64,000 nucleotides of DNA from a virus: positions 40,015 through 104,014 of the IMG/VR virus record IMGVR_UViG_3300018080_000009. The stretch is one strand, 5' to 3'. Below, one piece after another: positions 42,716 through 50,749 of this stretch; the stretch's first letter is position 1; each line of letters begins with the position of its first letter. The translations under genes and the position numbers were made by a program. Below the pieces are notes generated by a model. The model searched no databases, was not told the DNA's origin, and saw only the letters and a list, made by a program, of their open reading frames with translations.

Positions 42716-43127
42716 TGATCCAAGGCCAGAGGAACAGTACGAACCTCCGAGGGGTATTACCAAGAAATTTAGTGGTGAAGAGTATAAATGTTTCAATACG
42801 TCTGAGTGGAGAACTCTTGGGATAATCATCAATGACTACAGATGGTTTTGGGTATGGTCAGGCATTGTCCTAGATAGGGAGAATGAGAGGCTGAAGGAGA
42901 TAAGTATTCTTACTCAGCAAAAAGAAGAATTGAAGATTGCTCTAGATCGAGTGAATGATAATCGTCAGTTGCTGAAAGATTCTGTTGTGGGCCAGCAAAA
43001 GGCATTGTCTAAAATAAATCAAGATTTTAAGAAGCTTCAGAAGAAGGAATGGATTCGTTGGGGGGTGACTGCAGTAGTTGCTGTTTTGTTCGGTGTTTAT
43101 GTGGTAGTAGATAAGTCTAAGGAGTGA
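42639..43127 (+). CDS. Secreted coiled-coil protein, overlaps the i-spanin-like gene
   Basis: 162 residues. Signal peptide FLISIVLCMGIVLPAYA with an AYA cleavage site, a coiled coil (about 85-135) and a C-terminal membrane segment (GVTAVVAVLFGVYVVV). The 77-base out-of-frame overlap with the upstream gene recalls Rz/Rz1 pairs, but an o-spanin would be a lipoprotein without a C-terminal anchor. Good GGAAGG ribosome site. Confidence 0.5.
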   Translation: MNFVTPVRFLISIVLCMGIVLPAYADDPRPEEQYEPPRGITKKFSGEEYKCFNTSEWRTLGIIINDYRWFWVWSGIVLDRENERLKEISILTQQKEELKIALDRVNDNRQLLKDSVVGQQKALSKINQDFKKLQKKEWIRWGVTAVVAVLFGVYVVVDKSKE

Positions 43128-43130
43128 CTG

Positions 43131-43433
43131 ATGTCTACGTATAGTGATTTAGTAGCCAAGATAAAAGCTGCAGCAGACAGTAGTACTGATGTAGTCAAGG
43201 TAGCCATTGGAAGCACGGGCAACACAGTTACGATAGATGATGTAGAGATGTCTACAGGTAAGGCTTGGCAAGACCCTTCGTTTATTGCTGTTTTACAAGA
43301 AGGTTTGTCGGATTGGTTAGATGATCCGTTGATATCCAAGCTCAATGAATTAATTGGTCAGTACAATCAGCTGAGATCCGATTATAACAGTATGACAGTA
43401 CCTACTTCTGCAAACTCAGTGAGTACGCTTTAG
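43131..43433 (+). CDS. Hypothetical protein
   Basis: 100 residues, Ser/Thr/Val-rich first half (VVKVAIGSTGNTVTIDDVEM), helical second half. Could be a small virion or decoration protein by composition only. Its stop touches the structured RNA that follows. Confidence 0.5.
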   Translation: MSTYSDLVAKIKAAADSSTDVVKVAIGSTGNTVTIDDVEMSTGKAWQDPSFIAVLQEGLSDWLDDPLISKLNELIGQYNQLRSDYNSMTVPTSANSVSTL

Positions 43434-43614
43434 TTTGAATTGAATCAGGGATAGTTTCAGCGAGCCTAAATCGACACCTGACGAGGTAATGTTCGTAACG
43501 CTGTGGTATTTAGTGCACTGAATACCAGAGAGAGTAGGTGGGAGCGGTAGAAGGCCGTATAAGTGATACGTCGCATCAGCCTGTAAACTCAAACTATCTC
43601 TGATTGAATTCAAA
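43434..43614 (+). ncRNA. 181-base structured RNA closed by a 24-base inverted repeat
   Basis: Bases 43434-43457 pair with 43591-43614 with one mismatch and one G-U. The enclosed 133 bases form at least two further hairpins: GGTATTTAG-TGCA-CTGAATACC and CGTAT-AAGTG-ATACG. The element begins at the base after the upstream stop codon and ends at the ribosome site of the next gene, so it fills the intergenic space exactly. It has no ORF. No known RNA family recognised. Confidence 0.7.
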
Positions 43615-43626
43615 AAGGAGTGTAAA

Positions 43627-43875
43627 ATGATACCGCCGTTAGTGAAGAAAGCTATCGATAGGCATGTTTCTCAAGGAATGGTTTGTGGAAAGTTTGTGAC
43701 CTCTGTTTTGGAAAATAATCTGCTCATGGCATTTATTCATGCAGATGAGAATAGCCTTGATGCTTTGAGAGAAATTGTAGATTATTTGTATTATGAAGTT
43801 CCTGCTCCAGCCTGGGGATGTAAAGAGAATGTCAAGAAGTGGAGGGAGCAAGGAGGATTAGATGGACTCAGTTAA
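43627..43875 (+). CDS. Conserved small phage protein
   Basis: 82 residues. The pattern IPPLVKKAIDRHVSQGMVCG, a Phe-x-x-x-Val-Leu-Glu-Asn block and a terminal WGCKENVKKW is common in phages, always unannotated. AAGGAG site lies just after the structured RNA, which may control it. Confidence 0.6.
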   Translation: MIPPLVKKAIDRHVSQGMVCGKFVTSVLENNLLMAFIHADENSLDALREIVDYLYYEVPAPAWGCKENVKKWREQGGLDGLS

Positions 43876-44128
43876 TGAGGGAATAATCGATCTGAGGATT
43901 TATAGACAGAATGATGTAGTTGGGGTTTCAGCCGATATTAAAGATGGAGCTACTTTGTTCGATGTTCTGAGTGGACTGGCCTTTGCTGCTGCTGTATTGA
44001 TCGTGAATGCAGAGGAAGATTTGAAGGATTTAGATTCTGTTGTAAAGAATTACTGTGGGATTTTTCAGAGTAATGTCAGAGAACTGAAATCCGAAAAGGA
44101 TAGAATAGGTACCGGTAAACCTAATTAG
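43862..44128 (+). CDS. Hypothetical protein
   Basis: 88 residues with a hydrophobic middle (VLSGLAFAAAVLIVNA) too polar for a clear membrane helix. Starts within the preceding gene. Unknown. Confidence 0.5.
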   Translation: MDSVNEGIIDLRIYRQNDVVGVSADIKDGATLFDVLSGLAFAAAVLIVNAEEDLKDLDSVVKNYCGIFQSNVRELKSEKDRIGTGKPN

Positions 44129-44136
44129 GAGGAGTT

Positions 44137-44310
44137 ATGGTTGAGAAGATAGGTCCAGAACTAGTGCATTTGGGAAATCCATGTATATATTGCTTGAAGG
44201 AGCATGATGGCAGTAATGAAGAAGCTTGTCCGGTACGTTTGAGGGCTAAAGAAGAAGCTGAGAACAGGATTACGAAGGCCAAGAATTTAGAGAAGGTGAC
44301 TAATGACTAA
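44137..44310 (+). CDS. Small Cys-containing protein (57 aa)
   Basis: Strong TTAGGAGGAG site and a frame that ends by overlapping the next ATG. CIYC plus a later Cys suggest a metal site; the tail is Lys/Glu helix. Confidence 0.5.
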   Translation: MVEKIGPELVHLGNPCIYCLKEHDGSNEEACPVRLRAKEEAENRITKAKNLEKVTND

Positions 44311-44548
44311 GGTGAAGAAAATACAGAAGGATGAAGATTCCTGTCTTCCTTTAGAGGGTGGTGGATGGGGAATGCTGACTCCAGCAGTAGGGGGAATTCT
44401 AGTTACACTAGATTTAAGAGGAGTATTCATTTCTGATTCGGATTTAAAGAAGCTTGGGTACATTCGTATGCTAGATGTTGATGTGGAAACAAAGGTTACG
44501 ATTGGCGAGAAAGAGAAAGAAGATGAGTTGGAAGTCGAATCTTCGTAA
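44303..44548 (+). CDS. Hypothetical protein
   Basis: 81 residues. A Gly-rich strand (LPLEGGGWGMLTPAVGGILV) and an acidic tail. Overlaps both neighbours. Confidence 0.5.
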   Translation: MTKVKKIQKDEDSCLPLEGGGWGMLTPAVGGILVTLDLRGVFISDSDLKKLGYIRMLDVDVETKVTIGEKEKEDELEVESS

Positions 44549-45206
44549 GAATCTTGAGGCTATGAAGTGGTTGTATTCTAAGGTTGATGAGACCATGGAG
44601 AAAGCTGCTAAGAAGTACAATGCTCCGTGTAAGAGTGGATGCTATGATTGTTGCCATCAATTAGTAACCATGACTCTAGCTGAAGGGGTATGTATCATAG
44701 ATGGAATCTATAGATCTTTACCTCGTGGAGGATCTTTGAAGTCTGTTTTGAATCCTATTTTAAAAGAATCTAGCAATCAGTTTAAGCTCTTGGTTGAAGA
44801 CCCAGGAATGAATGTAGAAAGATGGTTTTCTAAGAAAACAAGATGTGTTCTCCTGGATTCAGAGGGTAGGTGTAGGGTATACGAAAATCGTCCAGTAGCT
44901 TGTAGAAGCCATATGGTTACTGAAGGGTCTGACTGTAGCGTGAATAGCATAGGTGCGATGAATCCGCATGTGAATAATCACGATATGATTCAGGCTTCTT
45001 TAGAGGCTGGAAGACGATTCTCAGATGCGATTAATATTCCTTTGGGGTATGCTCCTTTGCCAGCAGCATTAGTTTGGGCTTCTATCTTGTACTTGGAGAG
45101 TCGTGATGGTTTGATGAGAAAACTGAAGGGTACAGTTTTTGAAGATGATAAAGCTGGAATGTCATTTTGGGTTTTGAAGCTGAAAACCATGCAAGAAATT
45201 CAATAG
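44523..45206 (+). CDS. YkgJ-family Fe/Zn-cluster binding protein
   Basis: 227 residues. CKSGCYDCC near residue 36 is the CxxxCxxCC motif of the YkgJ family (putative zinc/iron-chelating). A second set, CRVYENRPVACRSH, follows at about 120, as in that family. The enzymatic role is unknown. The start overlaps the preceding acidic gene. Confidence 0.7.
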   Translation: MSWKSNLRKNLEAMKWLYSKVDETMEKAAKKYNAPCKSGCYDCCHQLVTMTLAEGVCIIDGIYRSLPRGGSLKSVLNPILKESSNQFKLLVEDPGMNVERWFSKKTRCVLLDSEGRCRVYENRPVACRSHMVTEGSDCSVNSIGAMNPHVNNHDMIQASLEAGRRFSDAINIPLGYAPLPAALVWASILYLESRDGLMRKLKGTVFEDDKAGMSFWVLKLKTMQEIQ

Positions 45207-45237
45207 ACGTGGTAAAGTAACTCAAAGGAGGTAGAGC

Positions 45238-45648
45238 ATGAGATTTCAAATGAGTGCAAAATTTGAGCAAGGAGTTGCTGATGTAGATCCAGTAACTGCT
45301 CCTCAAAATATACTTGTAGAGCATTTCTGTGATCCGGGTGTAAAGGCACCGGATGATCCAGAGGCTTTGTATCTAGCTTTAATGGGTACTGGTGCAGAGA
45401 CAGTTACTCTCGATTTGTACCTTTTGATTGAGAGCAAAAATGTAGATGCTAAGGCTGCGGATTACAAAGAGGCAGGAACGAGATGGTTCCAATTTGCAAC
45501 AGGTCTAGTAGTAACCAATGGTACATTGGCTTCAGTAACGGCTAATTTGCCTGCTGGTGGAATAATTTATGCTCGTAGAACAGCGGATGCAATTACTGTG
45601 GGTCAAACTAGATCACTGTTAATGAGCTGGAATCCTGCTGTCCAATAA
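45238..45648 (+). CDS. Hypothetical protein
   Basis: 136 residues, beta-rich and Ala/Thr-rich, similar in texture to small virion proteins, but no signature. AAAGGAGG with good spacing supports the first ATG. Ends just before a promoter. Confidence 0.5.
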   Translation: MRFQMSAKFEQGVADVDPVTAPQNILVEHFCDPGVKAPDDPEALYLALMGTGAETVTLDLYLLIESKNVDAKAADYKEAGTRWFQFATGLVVTNGTLASVTANLPAGGIIYARRTADAITVGQTRSLLMSWNPAVQ

Positions 45649-45673
45649 ATTCAGAAATGTACAAATTCACTGC

Positions 45674-45701
45674 TTGACAAAACTCTGAAGTATATTACCT
45701 T
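45674..45701 (+). promoter_or_regulatory. Sigma-70-type promoter, TTGACAAAAC family
   Basis: TTGACA and TACCTT are 16 bases apart. It lies about 55 bases upstream of the histone-like gene. Confidence 0.72.
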
Positions 45702-45757
45702 TATATGTAGACATAGAACAAAGGGTCGTTAGACCCCGTAAGACACAGGAGTAAGAC

Positions 45758-46408
45758 ATGGCAACCACAAAGAAGAAAACCGTCAAGAAAACCACAGCAA
45801 AGAAATCAGTCAAAAAGACTGTAGCCAAGAAACCAACTGACAAGAAAGTGTCTTCCGAGAAGACAACAGCCAAGAAGGCTGATCCTAAGAAACCCGTCAA
45901 AGAAAAGGTGGCTCCGGTGAAGATCGATATTTTTGCCAAGCACCATTTATTTTCGGTAAAGCTGCCGAAGGGTACAGAGGTTACCAGAAGAAGCAGAAGG
46001 CCGGTAGTAGCCGTTGTTGCTTTGGTTCATGCTGACGGCCATCAAGGAGTTGTTCAGTGGACCAGCAACCTGTCCAGAGCCCGTTTTGTGGCTAAGGAAC
46101 ATGAGGATCGATCCAAGGATGGCGGAAAAGGTTACGCCAAGGCTTTTGGCAAGAAACCCCCGAAATGGTTTCAAGAGCATGGTGCACCGGTTGAGGTGAA
46201 GATCCTGACTGAGGTTAAGGATCTCGGTGAAGCTCCAGAGGAAGTTAAGGAGAAAGCTCCGAGAGCAAAGAAAAATAAGAAATCAGTTCCAGTCGATGAC
46301 ATCTTCAAGACCAAAATTCAAGCCGAGAAAGCAGCAAAGGCTCTGAAGCTGAATCCGGAAAAAGTCATTTCCAAAGTAGACGAGGGTTGGAAGGTATCTT
46401 TGCCCTAG
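45758..46408 (+). CDS. Histone H1-like DNA-binding protein
   Basis: 216 residues. The first 50 are Lys/Thr/Ala/Val repeats (KKTVKKTTAKKSVKKTVAKK), like eukaryotic H1 tails and bacterial H1-like proteins. The middle is a globular domain; a second basic stretch (RAKKNKKS) leads to a small C-terminal domain. Likely binds phage or host DNA non-specifically. Own promoter suggests high expression. Confidence 0.65.
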   Translation: MATTKKKTVKKTTAKKSVKKTVAKKPTDKKVSSEKTTAKKADPKKPVKEKVAPVKIDIFAKHHLFSVKLPKGTEVTRRSRRPVVAVVALVHADGHQGVVQWTSNLSRARFVAKEHEDRSKDGGKGYAKAFGKKPPKWFQEHGAPVEVKILTEVKDLGEAPEEVKEKAPRAKKNKKSVPVDDIFKTKIQAEKAAKALKLNPEKVISKVDEGWKVSLP

Positions 46409-46436
46409 GTTTATCCGTCTATATAGGAGTTAGAAC

Positions 46437-46703
46437 ATGAAAACATGGGTGTATACTAAGCCTACATACGGAAAAGACAAACCTGGTTACGTGTATTTTT
46501 CTGAAGATCTTAGACCTAAGCTTATTTGGGTTGGTGATGTTCCTCATTTGCTTAGAGCAGGAGATATGATTCAAGTTGTAGAAGGGTTTTGCGTAGAGAC
46601 TGTTGATTATGTTTATTATGATTTGAATGAGGACAGTCAAGAAGTCCATTTAGTAACGATGGATTCTGGCAATGAATATGAAGAGTGTGAGGAAGCAGAC
46701 TAA
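46437..46703 (+). CDS. Hypothetical protein
   Basis: 88 residues, beta-rich with aromatic residues (YVYYDLNEDSQEVHLVTM), acidic end. No signature. Confidence 0.5.
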   Translation: MKTWVYTKPTYGKDKPGYVYFSEDLRPKLIWVGDVPHLLRAGDMIQVVEGFCVETVDYVYYDLNEDSQEVHLVTMDSGNEYEECEEAD

Positions 46704-46706
46704 GGT

Positions 46707-46871
46707 ATGATTTGTGAATTCTGTAAGAGGGATCAGATGAAGGATCTTACCCAGGGATTGGGTGAGACAAGGAATCTCTATTGTTCTAGATGCAGAGCTC
46801 ATTTTTATCTAGGTAGGTGGTATTCCAAAAAAGAATGGGATGAGTATGTGGAGGATATAGATGTGGATTGA
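46707..46871 (+). CDS. Small zinc-ribbon protein (54 aa)
   Basis: ICEFCKRDQ and LYCSRCRAH give two CxxC pairs, one zinc ribbon. The frame fits exactly between its neighbours and overlaps the next start. Confidence 0.55.
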   Translation: MICEFCKRDQMKDLTQGLGETRNLYCSRCRAHFYLGRWYSKKEWDEYVEDIDVD

Positions 46872-47163
46872 GAAAGATAGAGAAGCTGCTGAAAAGAGGA
46901 TAGCTGAGCTCATCGAAGAAAGAGATGAGTATGACAAGCGTCGTAGAGAAACGATGGAAATATCTGAGAGATGGAGGACTGCATATCATAGTCTTGCAGA
47001 GTTAGAGGGGAAGCCGATAATATCTCCAGATGTTGATGTAGTAGTTAAGAATTCTTTGTCTTCAGGAGATCTCTATTTAGTTCGAGCCCATACTTATGAG
47101 ATGGATAGTGCATTGAATGAGCTGACAATACGATTCAAAGTTTTGGATATAGGGAAGTATTGA
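46861..47163 (+). CDS. Hypothetical coiled-coil protein
   Basis: 100 residues. Residues 1-45 are a charged coiled coil (KRIAELIEERDEYDKRRRET); a beta-rich domain follows. The stop overlaps the next ATG (TGATG). Confidence 0.5.
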   Translation: MWIEKDREAAEKRIAELIEERDEYDKRRRETMEISERWRTAYHSLAELEGKPIISPDVDVVVKNSLSSGDLYLVRAHTYEMDSALNELTIRFKVLDIGKY

Positions 47164-47512
47164 TGATCCCTCTTACAGGAAAATTGCCTCCAGATGGGAA
47201 CTAGTTGAGACAAGGGCAGACGGGTCTTCTTGGATAAATCGCAAGAAGAAGCTTTATGTCATTGGTTCAATTGCAGTTGAGCAAGATGGAAAGAGATGGT
47301 TGCACTTGTCGATGTCTCATCAGAAGAGAATTACGAATTATGAAGAGCTTACGTATCTAAAGAGACATTGGGCAGGAGATGACAGAAAATGTATAATGGT
47401 ACTTCCAGCTAAGAAAGAGCATGTGAATATCCATCCAAATGTACTGCATTTGTTCTGTTGTCTAGATGAAGACCCATTACCAGATTTTACTCGTGGATTG
47501 GGTATGATCTGA
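47163..47512 (+). CDS. Conserved phage protein with an apparent -1 frameshift
   Basis: The start ATG has AGGGAAG upstream, but after seven codons (MIPLTGK) its frame hits a stop. The -1 frame, entered at the A-run 47180-47183, is open for 110 codons and clearly coding: GSIAVEQDGKRWLHLSMSH and LPDFTRGLGMI resemble a phage family of unknown function. That frame has no usable start of its own. One missing A, or slippage on GGAAAATT, would explain it. Confidence 0.6.
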
Positions 47513-47540
47513 AAATAGCAGAAAGACAAAGGAGAAAGAC

Positions 47541-48188
47541 ATGAAAGTAAGACTTACATTGGTAGAAGAAATGCTGGGAACCTCGTGTTCGAATCCCGAG
47601 GTGCATGAGGAATTCATTGCCAGCAAGAGTGCAGACAAGGTGAAAATCAAAGAGGAGCTTGAAGCTCTTCCAGCCGAAGTGTTGATAGAGAAATCCTTGA
47701 CGATTTTTCCACGAGATGAAAATGGAAATCCATTCCTCTATGATTATCAGATCAGGGGATTCTTGAAGAATTTCCTAGGAACGAAGGTTGAGTTTGGACC
47801 ATTGGTGCTGAAGGTAGGTAAGAAGGATTATAAGTTTTCGAAATGGACCTACAAACGTCTTGTTGATAACTATGTCTTTGTCAAGCCGCGGAGGATCAAG
47901 TTGAACATGCCAGAAGGAAGTGAAGTTAGTTTCTGTACACGTCCACTAAGAGCTGAGACAATGAAGGGTGAGAGGGTGGCTTTAGCTACATCAGAAGCTG
48001 TCCCAGCAGGAACGACATTTGAATTCGAGATAAGGTGTCTTCAGCCAGAACTGTATGATTTGATGCCAGAAGCTCTAGACTACGGTGAATTCAATGGATT
48101 GCTTCAATGGAGGAATTCGGGAAAAGGTACCTTCACTTGGGAGGATCTAGATGAGCAAAAAGTCGAGGAAAGCAAGAAATCGGCGTAA
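47541..48188 (+). CDS. Conserved phage protein of unknown function
   Basis: 215 residues. LTLVEEMLGTSCSNPEVHEE, an early DENGNPFLYDYQIRGFLK block and a beta-rich C-terminus form a pattern I recall from many prophages, without known role. Good AAGGAG site. Confidence 0.65.
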   Translation: MKVRLTLVEEMLGTSCSNPEVHEEFIASKSADKVKIKEELEALPAEVLIEKSLTIFPRDENGNPFLYDYQIRGFLKNFLGTKVEFGPLVLKVGKKDYKFSKWTYKRLVDNYVFVKPRRIKLNMPEGSEVSFCTRPLRAETMKGERVALATSEAVPAGTTFEFEIRCLQPELYDLMPEALDYGEFNGLLQWRNSGKGTFTWEDLDEQKVEESKKSA

Positions 48189-48321
48189 AAGAAGACAAGA
48201 AAAGGATTTTCTCAAGAATGGTTCCAAACCCAGACACAAATCGAAAAGTGGACGTACTGGAAAGATTCAAAGTACTAAGAACAAGTCCCTGAATGATAGA
48301 GCACAACGAAAAAAGAAGTAA
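48151..48321 (+). CDS. Very basic small protein (56 aa)
   Basis: A clear GGGAGG 6 bases before the ATG opens a frame overlapping the previous gene. Almost half the residues are Lys or Arg (SKKSRKARNRRKRRQ). Likely nucleic-acid binding. It directly precedes the G/U-rich non-coding tract, so it could be an RNA partner (speculative). Confidence 0.55.
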   Translation: MSKKSRKARNRRKRRQEKDFLKNGSKPRHKSKSGRTGKIQSTKNKSLNDRAQRKKK

Positions 48322-48969
48322 AAGAGAAGTTATGTGCAGTTCTGTAAGGGAACGGTGCTGAATCATCAAGTATGATTCCGTAATGGTAATGAAAGGAAGA
48401 GCATATCAACGTCTTGTATCGGAAGGGTACTGTTCAGCTTAGTTATGAAGTGTATAGGTACTGATGAGTCTTGTGTGATTTTGTAGGGGAAGAGTACAGA
48501 TGCGTATTTATGAGAGGGGTAACGTCCAGGTGTAGTTGAGCAGTTTGGAGTTATGGAGTGGCGCGGTAAAGTTGCGTTCTGGTATGGTCCTGTGAAGTCA
48601 TGTAAAGGATACGTATTGAACTGTTATATAGGGTCCAGATATGGTCTGGTATGGTGACGAGAATATCCGTAGAGGATGTGAGGCGTTTGGTAAAGTTATG
48701 TCACGTCAAGGAACTGAAAAGTCATGTTTGATTTAGTAGTGGCGTGGTCGGGTCTGGTGCTGGCATGTACGATGGGGTCTAGTGGAGGCGCTGTGTTATT
48801 CGGTAGTGAAGTGTCCCGTTGGGCACAGGAAGAGTGCTGCGTTGAAGTGTGAGAAAGGGACTTGTGGTTCAATACAGACGTTCCGTGGGAGGAACAAGGC
48901 TTCTGTCTTGTCTCAATTAAAGAAGTCTAGCAAACAAAAGGAGGTAGCAGGGGATAAATAGGTGTGTCC
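48322..48969 (+). ncRNA. G/T-rich non-coding tract, candidate large RNA
   Basis: About 650 bases without a plausible gene on either strand. The + strand is rich in G and T and poor in C (48541-48600: 22 G, 19 T, 11 A, 8 C). Short words recur irregularly: AGTTATG (four times), TATGGT, GTGGCG, TAAAGTTATG. The tract ends in the tRNA-His-like element. Could be a large phage RNA of the kind found near tRNAs (GOLLD/ROOL class), but I cannot match conserved motifs. Confidence 0.45.
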
Positions 48970-49019
48970 GGCATCTGTCTGTGGAGAGTCAGTAGGTTCG
49001 AATCCTACCAGATGCCCCA
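48970..49019 (+). tRNA. tRNA-His-like minihelix (D-arm and anticodon stem missing)
   Basis: GCATCTG pairs with CAGATGC (7 bp), the T-arm GTAGG/CCTAC with TTCGAAT is perfect, and CCA is encoded. The extra 5' G pairs with C73, the G-1:C73 identity pair of tRNA-His. Only 14 bases link acceptor and T-arm; they contain CTGTGGA, which matches a His anticodon loop (GTG). Probably a deletion derivative of tRNA-His or a purposeful tRNA-like end. Confidence 0.6.
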
Positions 49020-49037
49020 GTCAAAAAGGAGAAGACA

Positions 49038-49775
49038 ATGAAATACAGTCCAAGGGATAGGTGTACAGAAGAAGAATTGGCAATAACCAGTATTGATAAT
49101 GATACTGTCTTTACTGATGCAGTAGTATCGAAAGTGCTTCCTAATGATGTGAAATTTGTAGATGGCTTTCATTTGTTTGTTGAAGATGCTGAAAAGTATG
49201 TTCAGCCAGATGATACGCTTCGATTATATGGCCAAGGTATTGGTCATGTTGTAAGAGGAGTGGCGGTAGTCAAAGAAAATGGGAAGATAGAAGTATTGAG
49301 ATATAAAACTCCTCTAGAGTCTGCCACAGAAGACTGTAAACGGTTTGAGGAAAACGATAGAAAGCGTGAAGAACAAGCTGAGAAGATACGTAAACAAGTT
49401 GATGTTGATCAGCCTCCCAAGTTTAAGTGTAAGGATCTAGATGCTTGGAAGACCTGGGTGAAGAATAATCTTGAGCCCTATGGTCGTGCAGTAATTGTGT
49501 ATGCTGAAAGATGGGCTGTACTGATGGAAAAGAAGATGGCTGAGGGTGCGACTCTAAAAGACATTGCCAAAGATACAAGTCACGAAGCAGACACAGATGG
49601 GATCACTGGATTCATGTATGGTGCAGCCATAGCTACACTTGTTGGAACGTGGGAACATGGAGAAGAGCTGAGAAAATGGCATAATCTAGATATGCAGATG
49701 GGAGACGAGGGTGAGAAAGCCAATGAAGAAGGTGGAGTATTGAATCCTGCTTGTTTGAGTATCAGCAGTTACTAA
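49038..49775 (+). CDS. Hypothetical protein
   Basis: 245 residues. The C-terminal half (YGRAVIVYAERWAVLMEKKM, then GFMYGAAIATLVGTWEHGEE) resembles a conserved phage unknown. AAGGAG precedes the start, 19 bases after the tRNA-like element. Confidence 0.6.
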   Translation: MKYSPRDRCTEEELAITSIDNDTVFTDAVVSKVLPNDVKFVDGFHLFVEDAEKYVQPDDTLRLYGQGIGHVVRGVAVVKENGKIEVLRYKTPLESATEDCKRFEENDRKREEQAEKIRKQVDVDQPPKFKCKDLDAWKTWVKNNLEPYGRAVIVYAERWAVLMEKKMAEGATLKDIAKDTSHEADTDGITGFMYGAAIATLVGTWEHGEELRKWHNLDMQMGDEGEKANEEGGVLNPACLSISSY

Positions 49776-49784
49776 GAGGTAGTC

Positions 49785-50009
49785 ATGACCAGTGGTGAAA
49801 AGATGGTATGGGCAGCAGCTTTTTTAAAGTCTTTTGATCTGAGATTGAATGAGAATCATTTTCGTGATCCGTCAAAGAAAGCAGCATTGGCTACAGTAGA
49901 TGCAATGCATACTGTGAAGAGCCTTAGAGAAGCTGAGGACTATATAATTAAAAGTTGGGGAATAGACAGTGAAGTCTATTCCATGTACTGCCAAATGTTC
50001 GATAAATAA
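49785..50009 (+). CDS. Hypothetical helical protein
   Basis: 74 residues, helical throughout, AGAGG ribosome site. No signature. Confidence 0.5.
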   Translation: MTSGEKMVWAAAFLKSFDLRLNENHFRDPSKKAALATVDAMHTVKSLREAEDYIIKSWGIDSEVYSMYCQMFDK

Positions 50010-50019
50010 GGAGAGTAAA

Positions 50020-50520
50020 ATGCAAGATCTTAGAGGAAAAGGAATAACAAAAATAGCTCTGCCCAGTGAGGTAGAAGAACTTAGTAGACAGGGGTATGAG
50101 TTGATAGGCATGTACCAGAATCTGGAGGGTACTGCTATCAGATGTGAAGTTCCAAATGAAACCAGGCCATATGAGACGTATTTTGTTGATAAGCCTGGAG
50201 TTAGTGCTGTCTCATATTTCATCATGAGATTGGATGAGGATTCTGCTATCAAGAAATTAAATGATCAATTGGAATCTAGTGAGAAAGAATTAAGGCAGTA
50301 CAAGAAAAACTTTGAAGATGCGCATGAGAGTCTTATTCGTATGAGTAAACATACTGAACAGCAAGAGCTTGTTATTCAGTCATTGAATGAGGAGAGAAAC
50401 AAACTGAAGAAGGATATCACGTCGATTCAGGAGGGTACTTTTAAAGTAGAAGAAGATTTGGGAAAGGTTCGAGAAGCCCTGGGAACTGAGAAGATGAATC
50501 AGATACTTGCTGGTAAGTAG
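50020..50520 (+). CDS. Hypothetical coiled-coil protein
   Basis: 166 residues. A small N-terminal domain is followed by a coiled coil from about 80 to 140 (LNDQLESSEKELRQYKKNFE). The ATG behind AAGGAG is chosen; an upstream in-frame ATG lies within the previous gene. Confidence 0.55.
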   Translation: MQDLRGKGITKIALPSEVEELSRQGYELIGMYQNLEGTAIRCEVPNETRPYETYFVDKPGVSAVSYFIMRLDEDSAIKKLNDQLESSEKELRQYKKNFEDAHESLIRMSKHTEQQELVIQSLNEERNKLKKDITSIQEGTFKVEEDLGKVREALGTEKMNQILAGK

Positions 50521-50522
50521 AT

Positions 50523-50741
50523 ATGGATTTCAAGAAATTCATAGATGCGTTTAATGAAAACTTTGGAGACAATGTGTTTCCAAAAGGATTCATTGAAGCT
50601 AGGTTCAGAGGAAGTGATGTCTATATCCGTATTGGTGATAGAGATCTTACTCTGTCTCCAGATGGAGAGTTTTTGGAAGCAAGTAGAGTCGAATTTGGTG
50701 TGAGTGATTGGATAATCAGAGAAAATCATGCTGGGTGTTAG
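50523..50741 (+). CDS. Hypothetical protein
   Basis: 72 residues, beta-rich (GSDVYIRIGDRDLTLSPDGE). Directly follows the coiled-coil gene. Unknown. Confidence 0.5.
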   Translation: MDFKKFIDAFNENFGDNVFPKGFIEARFRGSDVYIRIGDRDLTLSPDGEFLEASRVEFGVSDWIIRENHAGC

Positions 50742-50749
50742 GAGCAGTC

